NCBI GenBank assembly: GCA_934045075.1
Contig: OW203724.1
Location: 9,039,473-9,103,472, forward strand
Origin: Yponomeuta sedellus
Taxonomy: Eukaryota > Arthropoda > Insecta > Lepidoptera > Yponomeutidae
Length of the DNA: 64,000 bases
Reading direction: 5' to 3'
Made by a program: the position numbers and the translations under genes. Positions 54,454 through 64,000 of the stretch are shown here, piece by piece (position 1 is the stretch's first letter; the number at the start of each line of letters is the position of its first letter). The notes under the pieces are model-generated. The model saw only the letters and a list, made by a program, of their open reading frames with translations. It was not told the origin of the DNA and ran no database searches.

Positions 54454-54657
54454 ACATAACATTTACATACAGGCACATAAATTGCTGCTGGCCCCACATT
54501 AGGATACCCTGTATCGTGGGATTCAGAAACAGCGACATCACAAACATGTAAACATCCAAGACCTGGGGTTTTTTTGTGTCCCCAGCCGGGGTTCGAGCCC
54601 GAGACCTCTTGCACGGTAGGCAGATGCGCTAGCGCTGCGCCACAGAGGTTGTCAAAA
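54454..54657 (-). mobile_element. SINE family A, full length
   Basis: Minus-strand copy: tail 'taacatttacatacaggcac', body 'aggataccctgtatcgtggg', B-box 'gggttcgagccc', A-box 'tggcgcagcgctagc'. No clear direct repeat. Confidence 0.87.
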
Positions 54658-54889
54658 TAAAATGAAATTTGTGTACAAAGGGACCGTTTCATAAAGCAGG
54701 AGATTTTTACTTTACCCTCTGTAGTCCTGTTTTAGCAGCTCGAATTCACCAAATTAATCTGGATTGTGCATTAGTTGCATGTATTGTTCGCGAGCAACGA
54801 TGTTTGTGAGTTAATTAATTAGTGAATATTCGTACTGGATAATTATATTCAATGCACTTATTACGCACGCTGGCATAAACTCTGTTGGA

Positions 54890-55045
54890 TAACATACTTA
54901 ACATAAACACACGCCTGCATCTTGAAGGGGTAGGCAGAGACAAGGTCTGCCACTTGCCACGATCCTGACGGATATCCTTCGCTTCATCAATAAACTTTGA
55001 TTTATTCGTTGCATTAAATTCACGCACGCCGGGTTCGGATGTACT
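54890..55045. mobile_element. SINE/LINE family F copy
   Basis: 'cacgcctgcatcttgaaggg', 'gtaggcagagacaaggtctg', 'ccacttgccacgatcctgac', 'cacgcacgccgggttcgg'. Confidence 0.68.
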
Positions 55046-55061
55046 TGTGTATTTATTATAT

Positions 55062-55322
55062 ATGTTCTTCTTCTTCTTCAGGCTATATTAGTCCACTGCT
55101 GGACATAGCCCTCCCCTAATGAGCGCCATAGTGCAAGGTTGTGCCATCATTGGGGGGTTAATGCCCATAGTCCCCACGCTGGGCATGCGGGTTGGGGATC
55201 GCAGTTTGGTGGAATTGTACTGCAGGGGGCGCTGCTGCCCACCCTCCGGTTTGTATCCCTTAGTCGCCTTTTACGACACCCGCGGGAAGAATTTGGGTTG
55301 GTGCTATTCTCTAGGCCGACAC
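55062..55322 (-). mobile_element. SINE family E, full length
   Basis: Inverse of 36093-36344: (ttc)n, 'aggctatattagtccactgc', 'tgggcatgcgggttggggat', 'cgccttttacgacacccgcg', 'ctaggccgacaccacac'. Confidence 0.88.
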
Positions 55323-55356
55323 CACACAGCGTTTATATATCTACCGTTATTTATAG

Positions 55357-55503
55357 TTATATTCTTTTTAATGCACTAACCCGTGCTAAGGACAATTTTA
55401 AAAACCTATTTAGAGGCTAAAAGTTGGAAAGAGCGCTGGCACGGATAGCCAGAGGTCGCGGGTTCGAATCCCGGCATGGGTGGAATTTTTAGCCTCTAAA
55501 TAT
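55357..55503 (-). mobile_element. tRNA-like foldback SINE, internally deleted, 11-bp target duplication
   Basis: Direct repeat gttatttatag at 55346-55356 and 55504-55514. The tail is at the left. The left arm stops at 'gaggctaaaa' and jumps to 'gttggaaagagcgctggcac', so the centre and one arm are deleted. The remaining unit lies on the plus strand. Confidence 0.9.
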
Positions 55504-55514
55504 GTTATTTATAG

Positions 55515-55657
55515 GTTTAAAGGTTATGAGAAAAAATATTTAAAACATAATATGGCGCCAAAATCAAACATATTTTCGTTATTTTAAATTCCGCTACGCT
55601 ACACAGCGTGTCAAAGAAGTAAACAAACATAAATATCACTCGAAAAAACATACCTGT
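55515..55657. other. No recognisable feature
   Basis: Short AT-rich spacer before the minisatellite. Confidence 0.4.
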
Positions 55658-56075
55658 CCATCTGGCGCAGTAAGTGTCAGTTTGTCTCTTCGGGTCCATC
55701 TGGCGCAGTAAGTGTCAGTTTGTCTCTTCAGGTCCATCTGGCGCAGTAAGTGTCAGTTTGTCTCTTCGGGTCCATCTGGCGCAGTAAGTGTCAGTTTGTC
55801 TCTTCGGGTCCATCTGGCGCAGTAAGTGTCAGTTTGTCTCTTCGGGTCCATCTGGCGCAGTAAGTGCCAGTTTGTCTCTTCAGGTCCATCTGGCGCAGTA
55901 AGTGCCAGTTTGTCTCTTCAGGTCCATCTGGCGCAGTAAGTGTCAGTTTGTCTCTTCGGGTCCATCTGGCGCAGTAAGTGTCAGTTTGTCTCTTCGGATC
56001 CATCTGGCGCAGTAAGTGTCAGTTTGTCTCTTCGGGTCCATCTGGCGCAGTAAGTGTCAGTTTGTCTCTTCGGGT
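55658..56075. repeat. 38-bp minisatellite, 11 copies
   Basis: The unit starts 'ccatctggcgcagtaagtg' and ends 'tttgtctcttcgggt'. Starts fall every 38 bp from 55658 to 56038. Variants at two or three sites (gtgtc/gtgcc, cgggt/caggt/cggat) are shared among neighbouring units. Because 38 is not a multiple of three, all frames are used in turn; the open minus-strand frames are repeat artefacts. Confidence 0.98.
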
Positions 56076-56115
56076 TTTTCAAAAAAGAACGAGACAGTAT
56101 TTCGCTAAGTTAATA

Positions 56116-56657
56116 TAACATACATATAACATTTTTAAAAACCTATTTAGAGGCTAAAAATTTCACCCATGCCGGGATTCGAACCCGCAACCTCTGGCTA
56201 TCCGTACCAGCGCTCTACCAAAAGCGCTCTATCTTTGCTTAAGTCAGATGTCGCTGCCTGTACGTAATACAGAGAATATTGTAAAGAGGTTCGAAATTTC
56301 ACTGATGCCGTGAGTCGCCCATTGGCTCAATTGGTAGAGCGCTGGTACGGATAGCCAGAGGTTGCGGGTTCGAATCCCGGCATGGGTGAAATTTTTAGCC
56401 TCTAAATAGGTTTTTAAATTTGTTCCTTAGCATTAAAAATAAAAATAGTGTAATACATATAACATTTACATACGGGCACATACATTGCTTCTGGCCCCAC
56501 ACTAGGATACCCTGTGTCGCGGGAACCAGAAACAACGACATCACAAACATGTAAACATCCAAGACCTGGGGTTTTTTTTTCTCCCCAGCCGGGATTCGAA
56601 CCCGGGACCTCTAGAATGGTAGGCCGACGCGCTACCGCTACGCCACAGAGGTCGTCT
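56116..56657 (-). mobile_element. SINE family A, interrupted by a foldback SINE
   Basis: Body 56453-56657 has tail, 'aggataccctgtgtcgcggg', B-box 'gggattcgaacccggg' and A-box 'tggcgtagcggtagc'. The tail end (56116-56134) is separated from it by the insertion at 56135-56452. The flanks agttaata (56108-56115, 56658-56665) are the likely target duplication. Confidence 0.85.
56135..56452 (+). mobile_element. tRNA-like foldback SINE nested in SINE A, 15-bp target duplication
   Basis: Exact direct repeat atacatataacattt at 56120-56134 and 56453-56467, which is also SINE A tail sequence. The left arm carries an almost complete antisense tRNA-like unit (to about 56218). Then come the centre (tcagatgtcgctgcctgtac), the leader, a complete sense unit (about 56327-56398), and the tail 'taaaaataaaaatagtgta'. 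The most intact inverted-dimer member. Confidence 0.95.
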
Positions 56658-56781
56658 AGTTAATAGTTTAATAGTTACCTGTAGTGCTGTCTCTTTGAAT
56701 TTCGCAGAAAAGAGCGTGACAGAACGTTACTTAAGTACTTACTTAGTGAAATTCTCAATTCAGAAACCGGCCCAGTACCCA

Positions 56782-57050
56782 CTTTCCGCGGTCTTAGTTA
56801 GACCAGAGATTTCCGCACTTAGTCTCATAGTTGGGCCATTGTACGTAGCAAGCGCTGAGGTACATTAACACTTCAGACACTAGGGTTTCCTTACGATGTT
56901 TTCCTTCACCGTCGGCGAGTGGTATTGCTACTATAATTTCACAAATGTACATAACTTAAAAAACAAAGTCATTGGTACATGCCGGGGTTTGAACCCACGA
57001 CCTCCCGATTGAGAGGCCGGCGTTCTACACCGCTCCGCTACCACCGCCCT
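56782..57050 (-). mobile_element. SINE family B, full length, perfect 15-bp target duplication
   Basis: Direct repeat ccggcccagtaccca at 56767-56781 and 57051-57065. Minus strand: head 'ggcggtggtagcggagcggt', B-box 'gggttcaaacccc', then 'aagttatgtacatttgtgaa' and 'gtgaaggaaaacatcg'. A fairly young insertion. Confidence 0.93.
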
Positions 57051-57107
57051 CCGGCCCAGTACCCATAATGTTCTGTACAGAACGTTCATAGCGTATAAGT
57101 TTTATTT

Positions 57108-57293
57108 AAACACGATTATTTAAAACACTCCTCAAACGCAATTGAAATATTCGTAGTCTATGTAAATAATATATGATTATTTATAGAAACACAACTGCTG
57201 TAAAATACACTTTAAATGCATTTTAAATAAACTAAGTATGCTAAAGAACATTTAACCACAGACTATTCTAACTGCATTTGTGTAATCGTGTTT
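57108..57293. mobile_element. Short MITE, 186 bp
   Basis: 'aaacacgatta' is perfectly inverted at both ends. Inner 'cgcaattgaaata' and 'actgcattt' parts pair imperfectly. Ends 'tttaaaacactcctca' resemble family M. Confidence 0.7.
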
Positions 57294-57354
57294 CTATTAA
57301 TTAAATGACACTGAAATACTTTACCACAGTATTTTTTTTAAATTGCACATTAAT

Positions 57355-57642
57355 TGCACGTCCCCACCGCTGGGGGACGGTTCTCTTCCTGCACCACAGG
57401 AAGGTTGGGCCATACTCCACCACGAGGGTCAAGTCCGGGCTGGTGGACGATTGTAAGACGTTATCAAACCGACTGCCATTACATGACGTGCCTTGCAAAG
57501 CTCGAAAGCGCTTGGAAAAAATGCGCTTTCGCACAGGATGGTTTAGCCACAGGATGGTCACCTATCCAGCACCTGACCGCGCCTGTTATTGCTTAACCTT
57601 AATGATTGATTCTAGTCACTCCGTTCCACTAGGCCACGAGCT
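57355..57642 (-). mobile_element. 5S-like SINE, internally deleted
   Basis: 'cgtccccaccgctgggggac', 'ccaagtccgggctggtggac', 'cgactgccattacatgacgt', 'cctgaccgcgcctgttattg', 'actaggccacgagc'. About 60 bp of the centre are missing. Confidence 0.83.
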
Positions 57643-57869
57643 ATTCAAATAAGGGGTGCTTTGAGGAATCGCTTTATATAACACCATAAGTAGGTACTTA
57701 GCTACTAGCCGTTACGAGTATTTGCGGTTGCGCGTGTGAATATATATTTAATTCTCGAGCCACCTTGCCTATTTAATAGCAGAAAGTTAAAAAAAAAAAC
57801 TCTTAATCTTTGGTAAGCACTACACAATATTAACTTAATTACGGATTCACTTACTGGACAAAAAAAAAT
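57643..57869. other. Flank with inverted partner
   Basis: 57830-57855 ('taattacggattcactta') is inverse to 58203-58228 ('taagcgaatccgcaatta'), as if the tRNA-like SINE had inserted into the loop of an older palindrome. Confidence 0.5.
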
Positions 57870-58192
57870 AAATATTCTTTTTAATGCACTAACCCGTGCT
57901 AAGGACAATTTTAAAAACCTATTTAGAGGCTAAAAATTCCACCCATGCCGGGACTCAAACCCGCGACCTCTGCCTATCCTTGCCAGCGCTCTTCCAACTG
58001 GGCTAATGGGCGACTAACCGGCATCAATGAAATTCACAGTACAAGTAGCGTAAGTAATACAGAGACACAGATAACATAATACTAGTAACAGAGAGTATTG
58101 TAAAGAGGTTCGAAATTTCACTGATGCCGGTTAGTCGCCCATTAGCTCAGTTGGGTGGGTGGAATTTTTAGCCTCTAAATAGGTTTTAAAAA
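57870..58192 (-). mobile_element. tRNA-like foldback SINE
   Basis: Tail at the left ('tttttaatgcactaacccgt'), a complete tRNA-like unit on the minus strand (about 57945-58017), a variant centre ('agtaatacagagacacagat'), and a second leader with the A-box half on the plus strand, ending 'gggtggaatttttagcctct'. Both arms keep A-box sequence. A-rich flanks make a target duplication unclear. Confidence 0.87.
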
Positions 58193-58500
58193 ATAAAAAA
58201 TCAAGTAAGCGAATCCGCAATTAACTTAGTAATTAAAACATTGTTTTCCTCTCACTCACAAAAAGAACGGTAGTATTTTGTGAGCGAGAGGCAAACTGTG
58301 GTTAAGTAACTTTCTTGAAATAACCGACCTTTAACGGTTAGTGCATGGTATATAATCTACTATATTAGATAGCATGAGTTAGCACAACACTTAGGTGCCT
58401 TCACTGATCGGATTTTAACCCTTTGTCACTGTAGGTCCCACAGACAGCTCAATAACTGTTGCCGAACAATAAAACATATTTCAAAATTCGTATTTAGGTA
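58193..58500. other. No gene
   Basis: 58234-58295 contains 'ttgttttcctctcactcaca' facing 'tgtgagcgagaggcaaac', a palindrome of about 18 bp. The rest is unrecognised. Confidence 0.5.
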
Positions 58501-59036
58501 GCCCTCGTGACCTAGTCGAACCGAGTGATTGGAATCAATCACTTGAGTTAAGCAGGCGCGGTCAGGTGCAGGATGGGTTACCTTCCCGTGACTACCGCTA
58601 GTGGCATTTTTCCGAGCGCTTCCGTACTTCGCAAGGCACGTTAAGCCGTTGGTGCCGGCTGTCATATAATGGCAGTCGTTAAGCCATGTCAAAGGCCTTA
58701 TGGGCGGCTTGATAACTTCTGACAGTAAGGCCCGCCACTGTCTTACAATCCTCCACCAACCCGGACTTGGCCCCCGTTGTGGAGTATGGCCTAACCTTCC
58801 TGCGATGCAGGAAGAGACCTGTGCCCCAGCAGTGGGGACATACAAGGGTTGATAACGACGAAGCTATGTCAAAAGCCTTATGGGCGGCTTGATAACTTTT
58901 GACAGTAAGGCCCGCCACTGTCTTACAATCCTCCACCAACTCGGACTTGGCCCGTGGTGGAATATGGCCTTATATTCCTACGATGCAAGAAGAGACCTGT
59001 GTCCCAGCAGTGGGGACATACATGGGTTGATATCGA
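58501..59036 (+). mobile_element. 5S-like SINE with tandemly duplicated 3' half
   Basis: The 5S-like start ('gagttaagcaggcgcggtca', 'ggatgggttacc') and body to 58854 are followed by a second 3' half (58861-59036). The period is about 180 bp: 'gccatgtcaaaggccttatg' at 58683, 'gctatgtcaaaagccttatg' at 58863. The flanks gtatttaggta and gtatataggta enclose the whole unit, so the duplicated form either inserted as such or grew in place. Confidence 0.9.
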
Positions 59037-59066
59037 GTATATAGGTACCCATAGCGGCGGCAGCCC

Positions 59067-59115
59067 AGTAGGTAGAACCATTGTTCTACCTACTGGGCTG
59101 CCGCCGTAGAACAAT
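59067..59115. repeat. GC-rich hairpin with ~23-bp perfect arms
   Basis: 'cggcggcagcccagtaggta' then 'gaa' is mirrored exactly around 'ccattg'. It overlaps the head of the SINE B copy that follows. Confidence 0.93.
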
Positions 59116-59395
59116 GGACTCGGTGAGAGTCCCAGGTTTGATTCCCAGAGCGGGCATATAATTACTTTGTTTTCTAAGTTATGTACATTTTGTGAAGTTA
59201 AAGTAGCAATACCACTCGCTAACTGTGAAGGAAAACATTTTGAGGAATCCTGAGCGTCTGAGGTGTTCAAATATTTCAACGCTTGAAATTGCCAATCCGC
59301 GGTACGCAGGCGTGGGGTTTAAGTCCATTCTCTCTCTCTAAGAGAAGGTCTGTTTCCTACAGCGAGACGTACTCGTAGGCTGCTTATATGTAAGT
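59093..59395 (+). mobile_element. SINE family B, head altered
   Basis: 'ggtttgattcccagagcggg', 'ttctaagttatgtacatttt', 'gtgaaggaaaacattttgag', 'cgcttgaaattgccaatccg'. The A-box side is replaced by the inverted repeat at 59067-59115. Confidence 0.78.
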
Positions 59396-60243
59396 AATGT
59401 AACGATACTTCTTTGTAGTAACTGGCTGGCGTAGCCGTCTAAGCAGAGTTTGAATTATTTGAAGAATATCGTTACGTTTTGTTTAGGTAGGAGTCAGTCG
59501 TGTTGAGACCCGCAGCTAGGCTAGGTTTTGGTGATAAAAAAGATAATTAAAAGGAAAGTATTATTGCTAATCTACCGTTTCAATAACTACTGCGCTACAG
59601 TACTCATAATTTGTCTTTTTTGTTATTGATGCCGCTTTGCTTTTGTACATTTAAGTGCGTGTGTGTAAATAAATAATTGATCTAACTACATATCCAATTC
59701 AATACTATTCGCCAAAGCATGCTTTAAATAAATAATCGCCCCCGCACGAGGCAGGTCACCATGATTAGTTAATTGTGCAAATAGATCGAAACTTCTCTAA
59801 CCAACAGTTGCAGGAAGTTTCTTCCGAACCGAAAATAATCTCACCGAGAGGCAAGTTTTATTACGACGCCTGAAAAGTTAAATAGCTATTGGATAAAGAC
59901 GAATTTTAGTAACACGAAGCGTGAAAGGTTCAACTGGGAGCTTCGAGTTGGTCATATTAAGATCGGTATCAACTATCAGCCATTAGTACGCGCCTCTACA
60001 ACCGCGTTTTCATGATCCGAGTACACTCGGACCTAGTGACCTATTTGGAACCTACGAACTCGTATCGTGTCTGCAAACGATATCAGTACGAAAATGACTG
60101 CCTTCTTCAGAGTGTACCGAGAACGTCGGTATATGAGGTTCTTGAGGTAAAATAATAAAATGTATACGACTTCCAAAGTACTTTGTTTGTTTTAAAACTG
60201 TAGAGTGTAAATAATGACAACTTTATTGTTCCAAAGGTAGAGT
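59396..60243. other. No recognisable feature
   Basis: No coding or repeat signal supported. Confidence 0.4.
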
Positions 60244-60592
60244 CGATATCAATCCTTTGCACGCCCCTACTGCTGGGGCACGGATCACTTCCTGCTGCGC
60301 AGGAAGGTTAGGCTATACTCCACCACGGGGGCCAAGTTCAGGTTTGTGAAGGATTGTAAGACAGTGGCGGGCCATACTGTTAAAAAGTTGTCAAGCCGCC
60401 CTTAAGGCCTCTGACATGGTTTAACGACTGCCAGCACCAACGGCTTAACGTGCCTTGCGAAGCGCAAAAGCGCTCGGAAAATATCCTACTAGCGGTAGTC
60501 ACGGCATGGCCACCCATCGAGAACCTGACCGCGCCTGTAGTTGCTTAACCCGAGTGATTGATTCCAATCAGTTCCACTAGGCTACGAGCGCT
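60244..60592 (-). mobile_element. 5S-like SINE, full length
   Basis: Starts (minus strand) 'agcgctcgtagcctagtgga' and ends 'agtaggggcgtgcaaaggat' and 'tgatatc'. The flanks ggtagagt (about 60234-60241 and 60599-60606) are an 8-bp direct repeat. 'gaagcgcaaaagcgctcgg' is a small internal palindrome. Confidence 0.85.
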
Positions 60593-61234
60593 TCACGGGT
60601 AGAGTAGTTCTGCCAAAATCCAAAAGAAACCTATAGTGGGAGTGAAAGTATTGAGCTTAAAAATTATACAAAACAGAATGAAAAGAAACAGCCAAATACC
60701 AGCCAAGTGCGAGTTAGACTCGCGCATTGAGGGTTCCGCACAAATTGTAATGTAATATAGGTAGTTAGTTGTAAATGTAGGTAGGTACCTACTTACTTAT
60801 TATAAATACTGTAGGAATGAAGTCTCTCAGTTTCTTCAAGCATTTCTCGAACTTTAAAGACATTTTTTTTCATGATTCAATTACGTAAGACAATATTTCT
60901 TGCATACTTTCATAATTCTAGGTCAACGGGAAGTAAGTTATGTTTTTTTTTGTGGCATAAATGTCTGTAACTTTTTTCTGCGTTATCTTAGAAGTTTTAT
61001 GTTTTTTTAACATTATGGGACTGTGGACCTGAGTATATGCTTTAACACGCGCTCAATAAGTAAAGTTCAACTCGATATCTCCACGCGTTTCCGTGATAAG
61101 GGGTCTTGTCAGGCGGACGGACGGTCGGACAACAAAGTGATCCGATAAGGATTCAGTTTTTCCTTTTTAGTTACGGAACCCTAAAAATGTTTTTAAGAGA
61201 TTGCACAGTTTCAGGTATAAGTGGTACGAGTAGC
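60593..61234 (-). mobile_element. Repeat H-like copy with the 'gcgag.cggactcgcgc' start
   Basis: 60705-60745: 'ccaagtgcgagttagactcg' and 'cgcattgagggttccg', a very common lepidopteran repeat motif. 60915-61185: 'aggtcaacgggaag', 'gataaggggtcttgtcaggc', 'ggacggacggtcggacaaca', 'ttagttacggaaccctaaaa', inverse of the 34824-type unit. Confidence 0.65.
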
Positions 61235-61365
61235 ATAGATGGATAAAATATTCTTTATTGTACACAGAAATTACAGTAACACAAATTATACAAAACTTTA
61301 TAGTCCAATTGGCGGCCCTATTACTAAAAGCAATTTCTTCCAGACAACTATAAACGGAGACAAGC
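61235..61365 (-). mobile_element. Jockey-like 3' UTR fragment
   Basis: 'aaaatattctttattgtaca', 'cacagaaattacagtaacac', 'caattggcggccctattact', 'ttccagacaactataaacgg'. Confidence 0.75.
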
Positions 61366-62762
61366 ATCTTATATAGTAGCTAGAATAAGTCACTCGGTCC
61401 AAGTGTACCAAGATCGTGAAAAGCGCGCTTTGTGACATTTTCAAGAATCGCCGCGCCCGCGCACATGTTTTTCGTCGTCGTTGTGGGCGATAGCTCTAAA
61501 GAGGATAGGAAGCTAAATAGGTATTATTTCGGTTCAAAAGCCTATATTCGTACTATCCCTTACCGTCAAGAGATCCAATTAAATAGATTTACGTCTATTT
61601 TTAGATTTAAGCTCAGTATATAAAGAAGAAAGGGCGAAAGTGGTCCAAGAGCTCCCACGGATAAGAATAATACCAATCCATAGATATATTTGTTCTCGCC
61701 AAATAAAATTTTACATAATTAGAATCCGCCCGAGAGATTTTTTCAATCTATAGATAGGATCTACTTTAATATTAATGTGCAATGAAATGCTGCTTTCCTG
61801 ATTTTCTGCTGCATATGCTTCTGATTCTTACATCTAATATTAGATGAATATCTATAGAACGGCCGACATAAGATTAATATTGACTGTTTTTAAAAAAAAT
61901 GTTTTCTTTCGTTTTATTTTTCATAATTATGATACTTACGCTTACAATCGAGTTTTGGGGGCATTTTAATAAAAAAATATATAGGTATTTACATAAATGG
62001 ATATTTTCGACATATATTTTTTATGAAACAGGCCCCTGGGTAACTACCCAGTTACCCAGTCTAACTAGACCGTATTGCTAGTTACAACCAAACCTATCTT
62101 TGTACAAAACGACTTTGGAGCAGAGCAGAAGTCTTTAACCTCTTTACTTAGTTTACATTTCATGATAAAATAAAAAGTATTTTTTTCTCAAAATCCCCTG
62201 GACCTATTTTGATGCCCTTCTGTCACTTTGAAGTAAGCATATGGGCCTTTACTTTGGAATATATTTCATCGTGGAGCTCCTTGCACCAAGTTCCATACAT
62301 TTTTTGCCCATTCTCTTTTGGGTTTTTCTTTCAGTCATATGACTGGCTCTAGTCTTTTTGTGAAGAACGCGATGAATCGCAAACCGTTAAATTGTCGTAT
62401 AGAATCAGGCGTTACTTTGCGGAAATCCATAATAGCATTAAAAAGTTAAAATTACTTTGCTGAACTCCGCCAAAAATCCCACAAGCACCATGCGGTTACC
62501 TAATGCACCGGCCTCCCTCCCACTTTTTCAAGCAGAAGCAAGACACGAACACACCACCACAAACAACCAATACTTGTGTGAGAAAATACGCGACGCGTTT
62601 CGCCTCTAACACGAGGCATCCTCAGGCTCCCAAATGCAAATTTGCATTTAATTTTTTAATGCCGTTAAATTGTCGTTTAAGAGAAGGTAATCCGTCAAGC
62701 AGTACTCGTAGGACAATGACTAGCTTACTGTGATTATTTTGCTGTAATGTGCTCCTCAGCCG
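61366..62762. other. No gene; small palindromes only
   Basis: 62035-62063 has 'ctgggtaactacccagttac' in an overlapping direct/inverted layout. The frame at 62503-62733 runs into repeat Q and lacks support. Confidence 0.45.
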
Positions 62763-62885
62763 GATTTGGTGCGTATAAGGATACGCACCAAATCCTGAAC
62801 GATTCCAATCATCCAACTGTCAAATACCATACTAAATGTTATCGCAAACGTTGGGTTTGAGACAGGATTTGGTGCGCATAATTAG
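62763..62885. mobile_element. Repeat Q copy with terminal hairpin
   Basis: 'ggatttggtgcgtat' and its exact inverse (62763-62796), then 'cctgaacgattccaatcatc' and a third 'ggatttggtgcgcat' at 62865. Relative of 52455-52560. Confidence 0.7.
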
Positions 62886-62904
62886 GCCCCGTTTCATAAA
62901 ACTA

Positions 62905-63275
62905 CAATTCATAGTTTATTATGCCAATTCCATGTATATTGCATAGCCGATTAGGTAACCCACAGATTGATTGGAAGACTGTAGTAAGTTTAGTTTCCTT
63001 TTTGGCTATTAAAAAAAAAGTTGTACCCAGCAATCGGTAGATGGCGCTGAATCGACTTCGTTACTAGCCGTACTAAATTGCTTTTCTTTATTGTTACTTA
63101 ATTTCAACATATTGTGATCTGATGTGACAATGACATAAGTACGATCTCAAAGTGAAATAATGAAAGTAATGTGTGACGTTCCGTGTAACTTACCTAGCTC
63201 AGCGCCATCTATCCAGCGACTAGGAACGGATTGAAAAGAAACTCCCTCATTGGGATTGTAAACCATGAATTGTAG
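62905..63275. mobile_element. Possible MITE, ~19-bp TIRs
   Basis: 'aaactacaattcatagttt' faces 'aaaccatgaattgtagtta', with one or two mismatches. The interior has no coding capacity. Confidence 0.6.
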
Positions 63276-63379
63276 TTAATGCTATACTCTTGTGCGAGCA
63301 TATTGTCTATATTTTCAGGTGCATTACTTTAATCCTCGGGTTTTTATCGGACGTGCTGTTATTAGCTGAAGACTATGGC

Positions 63380-63440
63380 GCTCATTAGGGGAGGGCTATA
63401 TCCAGCAGTGGACTAATATAGCCTGAAGAAGAAGAAGAAG
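63380..63440 (+). mobile_element. SINE family E / LINE tail
   Basis: 'ggcgctcattaggggagggc', 'tatatccagcagtggactaa', 'gcctgaagaagaagaagaag'. Confidence 0.82.
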
Positions 63441-64000
63441 TGCCATTAGGGCGATTTAGGAATATTACCGTTTAATAATTTGGACGTGTAATCCAGCGGC
63501 CACACAAAATGTACGGGAAGGTTTAGGACGAAACCGGCGAGGGCGCGAATTCTATACAATGCATTGCGCCTATTCGCCTCCATCCCACGACCTTACCATG
63601 TTGACGCTGGCTAAGAAGCACCTCCGGGCTCTCTGTAAGGCTCCCACTACACGGGGGTGTTCAGCATATAAGCCACGCCAAGTGGGTCAGGCTCAAGAGA
63701 CGGGCCTCAGACGACTTACGGACCAGTGCGAGTGGATAGAATATTCTCCAGATTCATTATTCATACAACACGGTAGAACAAGTGCTCTTACTTTAAAGCT
63801 TATTATTTGCTAGGTTGCAAGCTAAACTATCTTTGAAAGTCGTAGGTAGCGTGCTATCGAAGTAGCCTGATTATGGCATCGAATTATGAACTTTGTAAAT
63901 TTATTTCAATATTGTTTCTTATTAGTTTTTCGCCGACTCCTTTTATGTGATTATATTATTTTAAATGTTATTATTATTATAGATTTTCCTAAATAAAATT
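63441..64000. other. No supported feature
   Basis: The 84-codon frame at 63559-63813 has no recognised domain, and its context lacks splice signals in the phase needed by exon 3. Confidence 0.4.

Noticed and set aside
55658..56075. CRISPR-like array
   Set aside because: The 38-bp units are directly adjacent with no unique spacers, and the context is a eukaryotic intron. It is a minisatellite.
57301..58939. Several frames of 80-139 codons
   Set aside because: All lie in 5S-like SINE copies and repeat the same non-protein sequence in different frames.
63316..63382. Possible next exon after acceptor 'attttcag'
   Set aside because: The phase fits for about 20 codons, but a stop comes inside the SINE E tail before any good donor.
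63559..63813. 84-codon frame near the window end
   Set aside because: No family resemblance, and no splice signal in the required phase.

Overview
The window looks like nuclear DNA from an insect, most likely a moth or butterfly. It is AT-rich, most of it is intron, and it is crowded with short dispersed repeats of kinds common in Lepidoptera: tRNA-headed SINEs, LINE ends with the 'cagcagtgg' tail, Jockey-like 3' UTR pieces, RTE-like 'tttataatattag' ends, and many TA-flanked MITEs. The species call is inference from repeat style. Nothing prokaryotic is present, and almost every long open frame is a shadow or part of a repeat.

One host gene can be supported, on the + strand. Three coding exons join in compatible phases: 1881-2011 (ATG at 1911), 7325-7397 and 48838-49256. 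All have GT-AG borders, and the exons are separated by introns of about 5.3 kb and 41.4 kb. The last exon ends in mid-codon, so the gene continues past the window. The product is low-complexity, rich in Pro/Gly/Arg/Ser, with a Lys cluster. I do not recognise it.

The rest is mobile-element archaeology. 1-1.8 kb: microsatellite, MITE, SINE pieces. 2.1-6.3 kb: palindromic MITEs, tRNA-like SINEs, a 200-bp hairpin, LINE ends. 7.7-9.3 kb: a TIR element holding a broken DUF4817/DDE-type transposase. 9.7-15.2 kb: 5S-like SINE, foldback element, GAAA microsatellite, a 561-bp MITE, a 209-bp tandem duplication. 15.4-16.7 kb: a second TA-flanked element with a frameshifted Tc1/mariner-like transposase. 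18.9-24 kb: a 750-bp repeat, nested MITE and SINE, a hAT-like MITE, and a DIRS-like RNase H fragment. 27-36 kb: 5S-like SINE, tRNA-like SINEs, a pentanucleotide array, a DDE_Tnp_4 fragment and a 429-bp tandem duplication. 37-48 kb: LTR-like repeats, 5S-like SINE, foldback, Jockey-like ORF2 C-terminus. 49-64 kb: the densest SINE cluster, plus an 11-copy 38-bp minisatellite.

The most unusual system is a family of about a dozen SINE-like elements (best copies 29992-30195, 31085-31456, 52955-53276, 55357-55503, 56135-56452). They carry a tRNA-like cloverleaf in inverted, dimer-like arrangement, end in an A-rich tail, and are flanked by 11-15 bp direct repeats. They look like foldback SINEs moved by a LINE. 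A second family is a 5S-rRNA-like (SINE3-type) SINE. Several LINE-dependent families here keep clear target-site duplications, which lets the nesting order be read directly.
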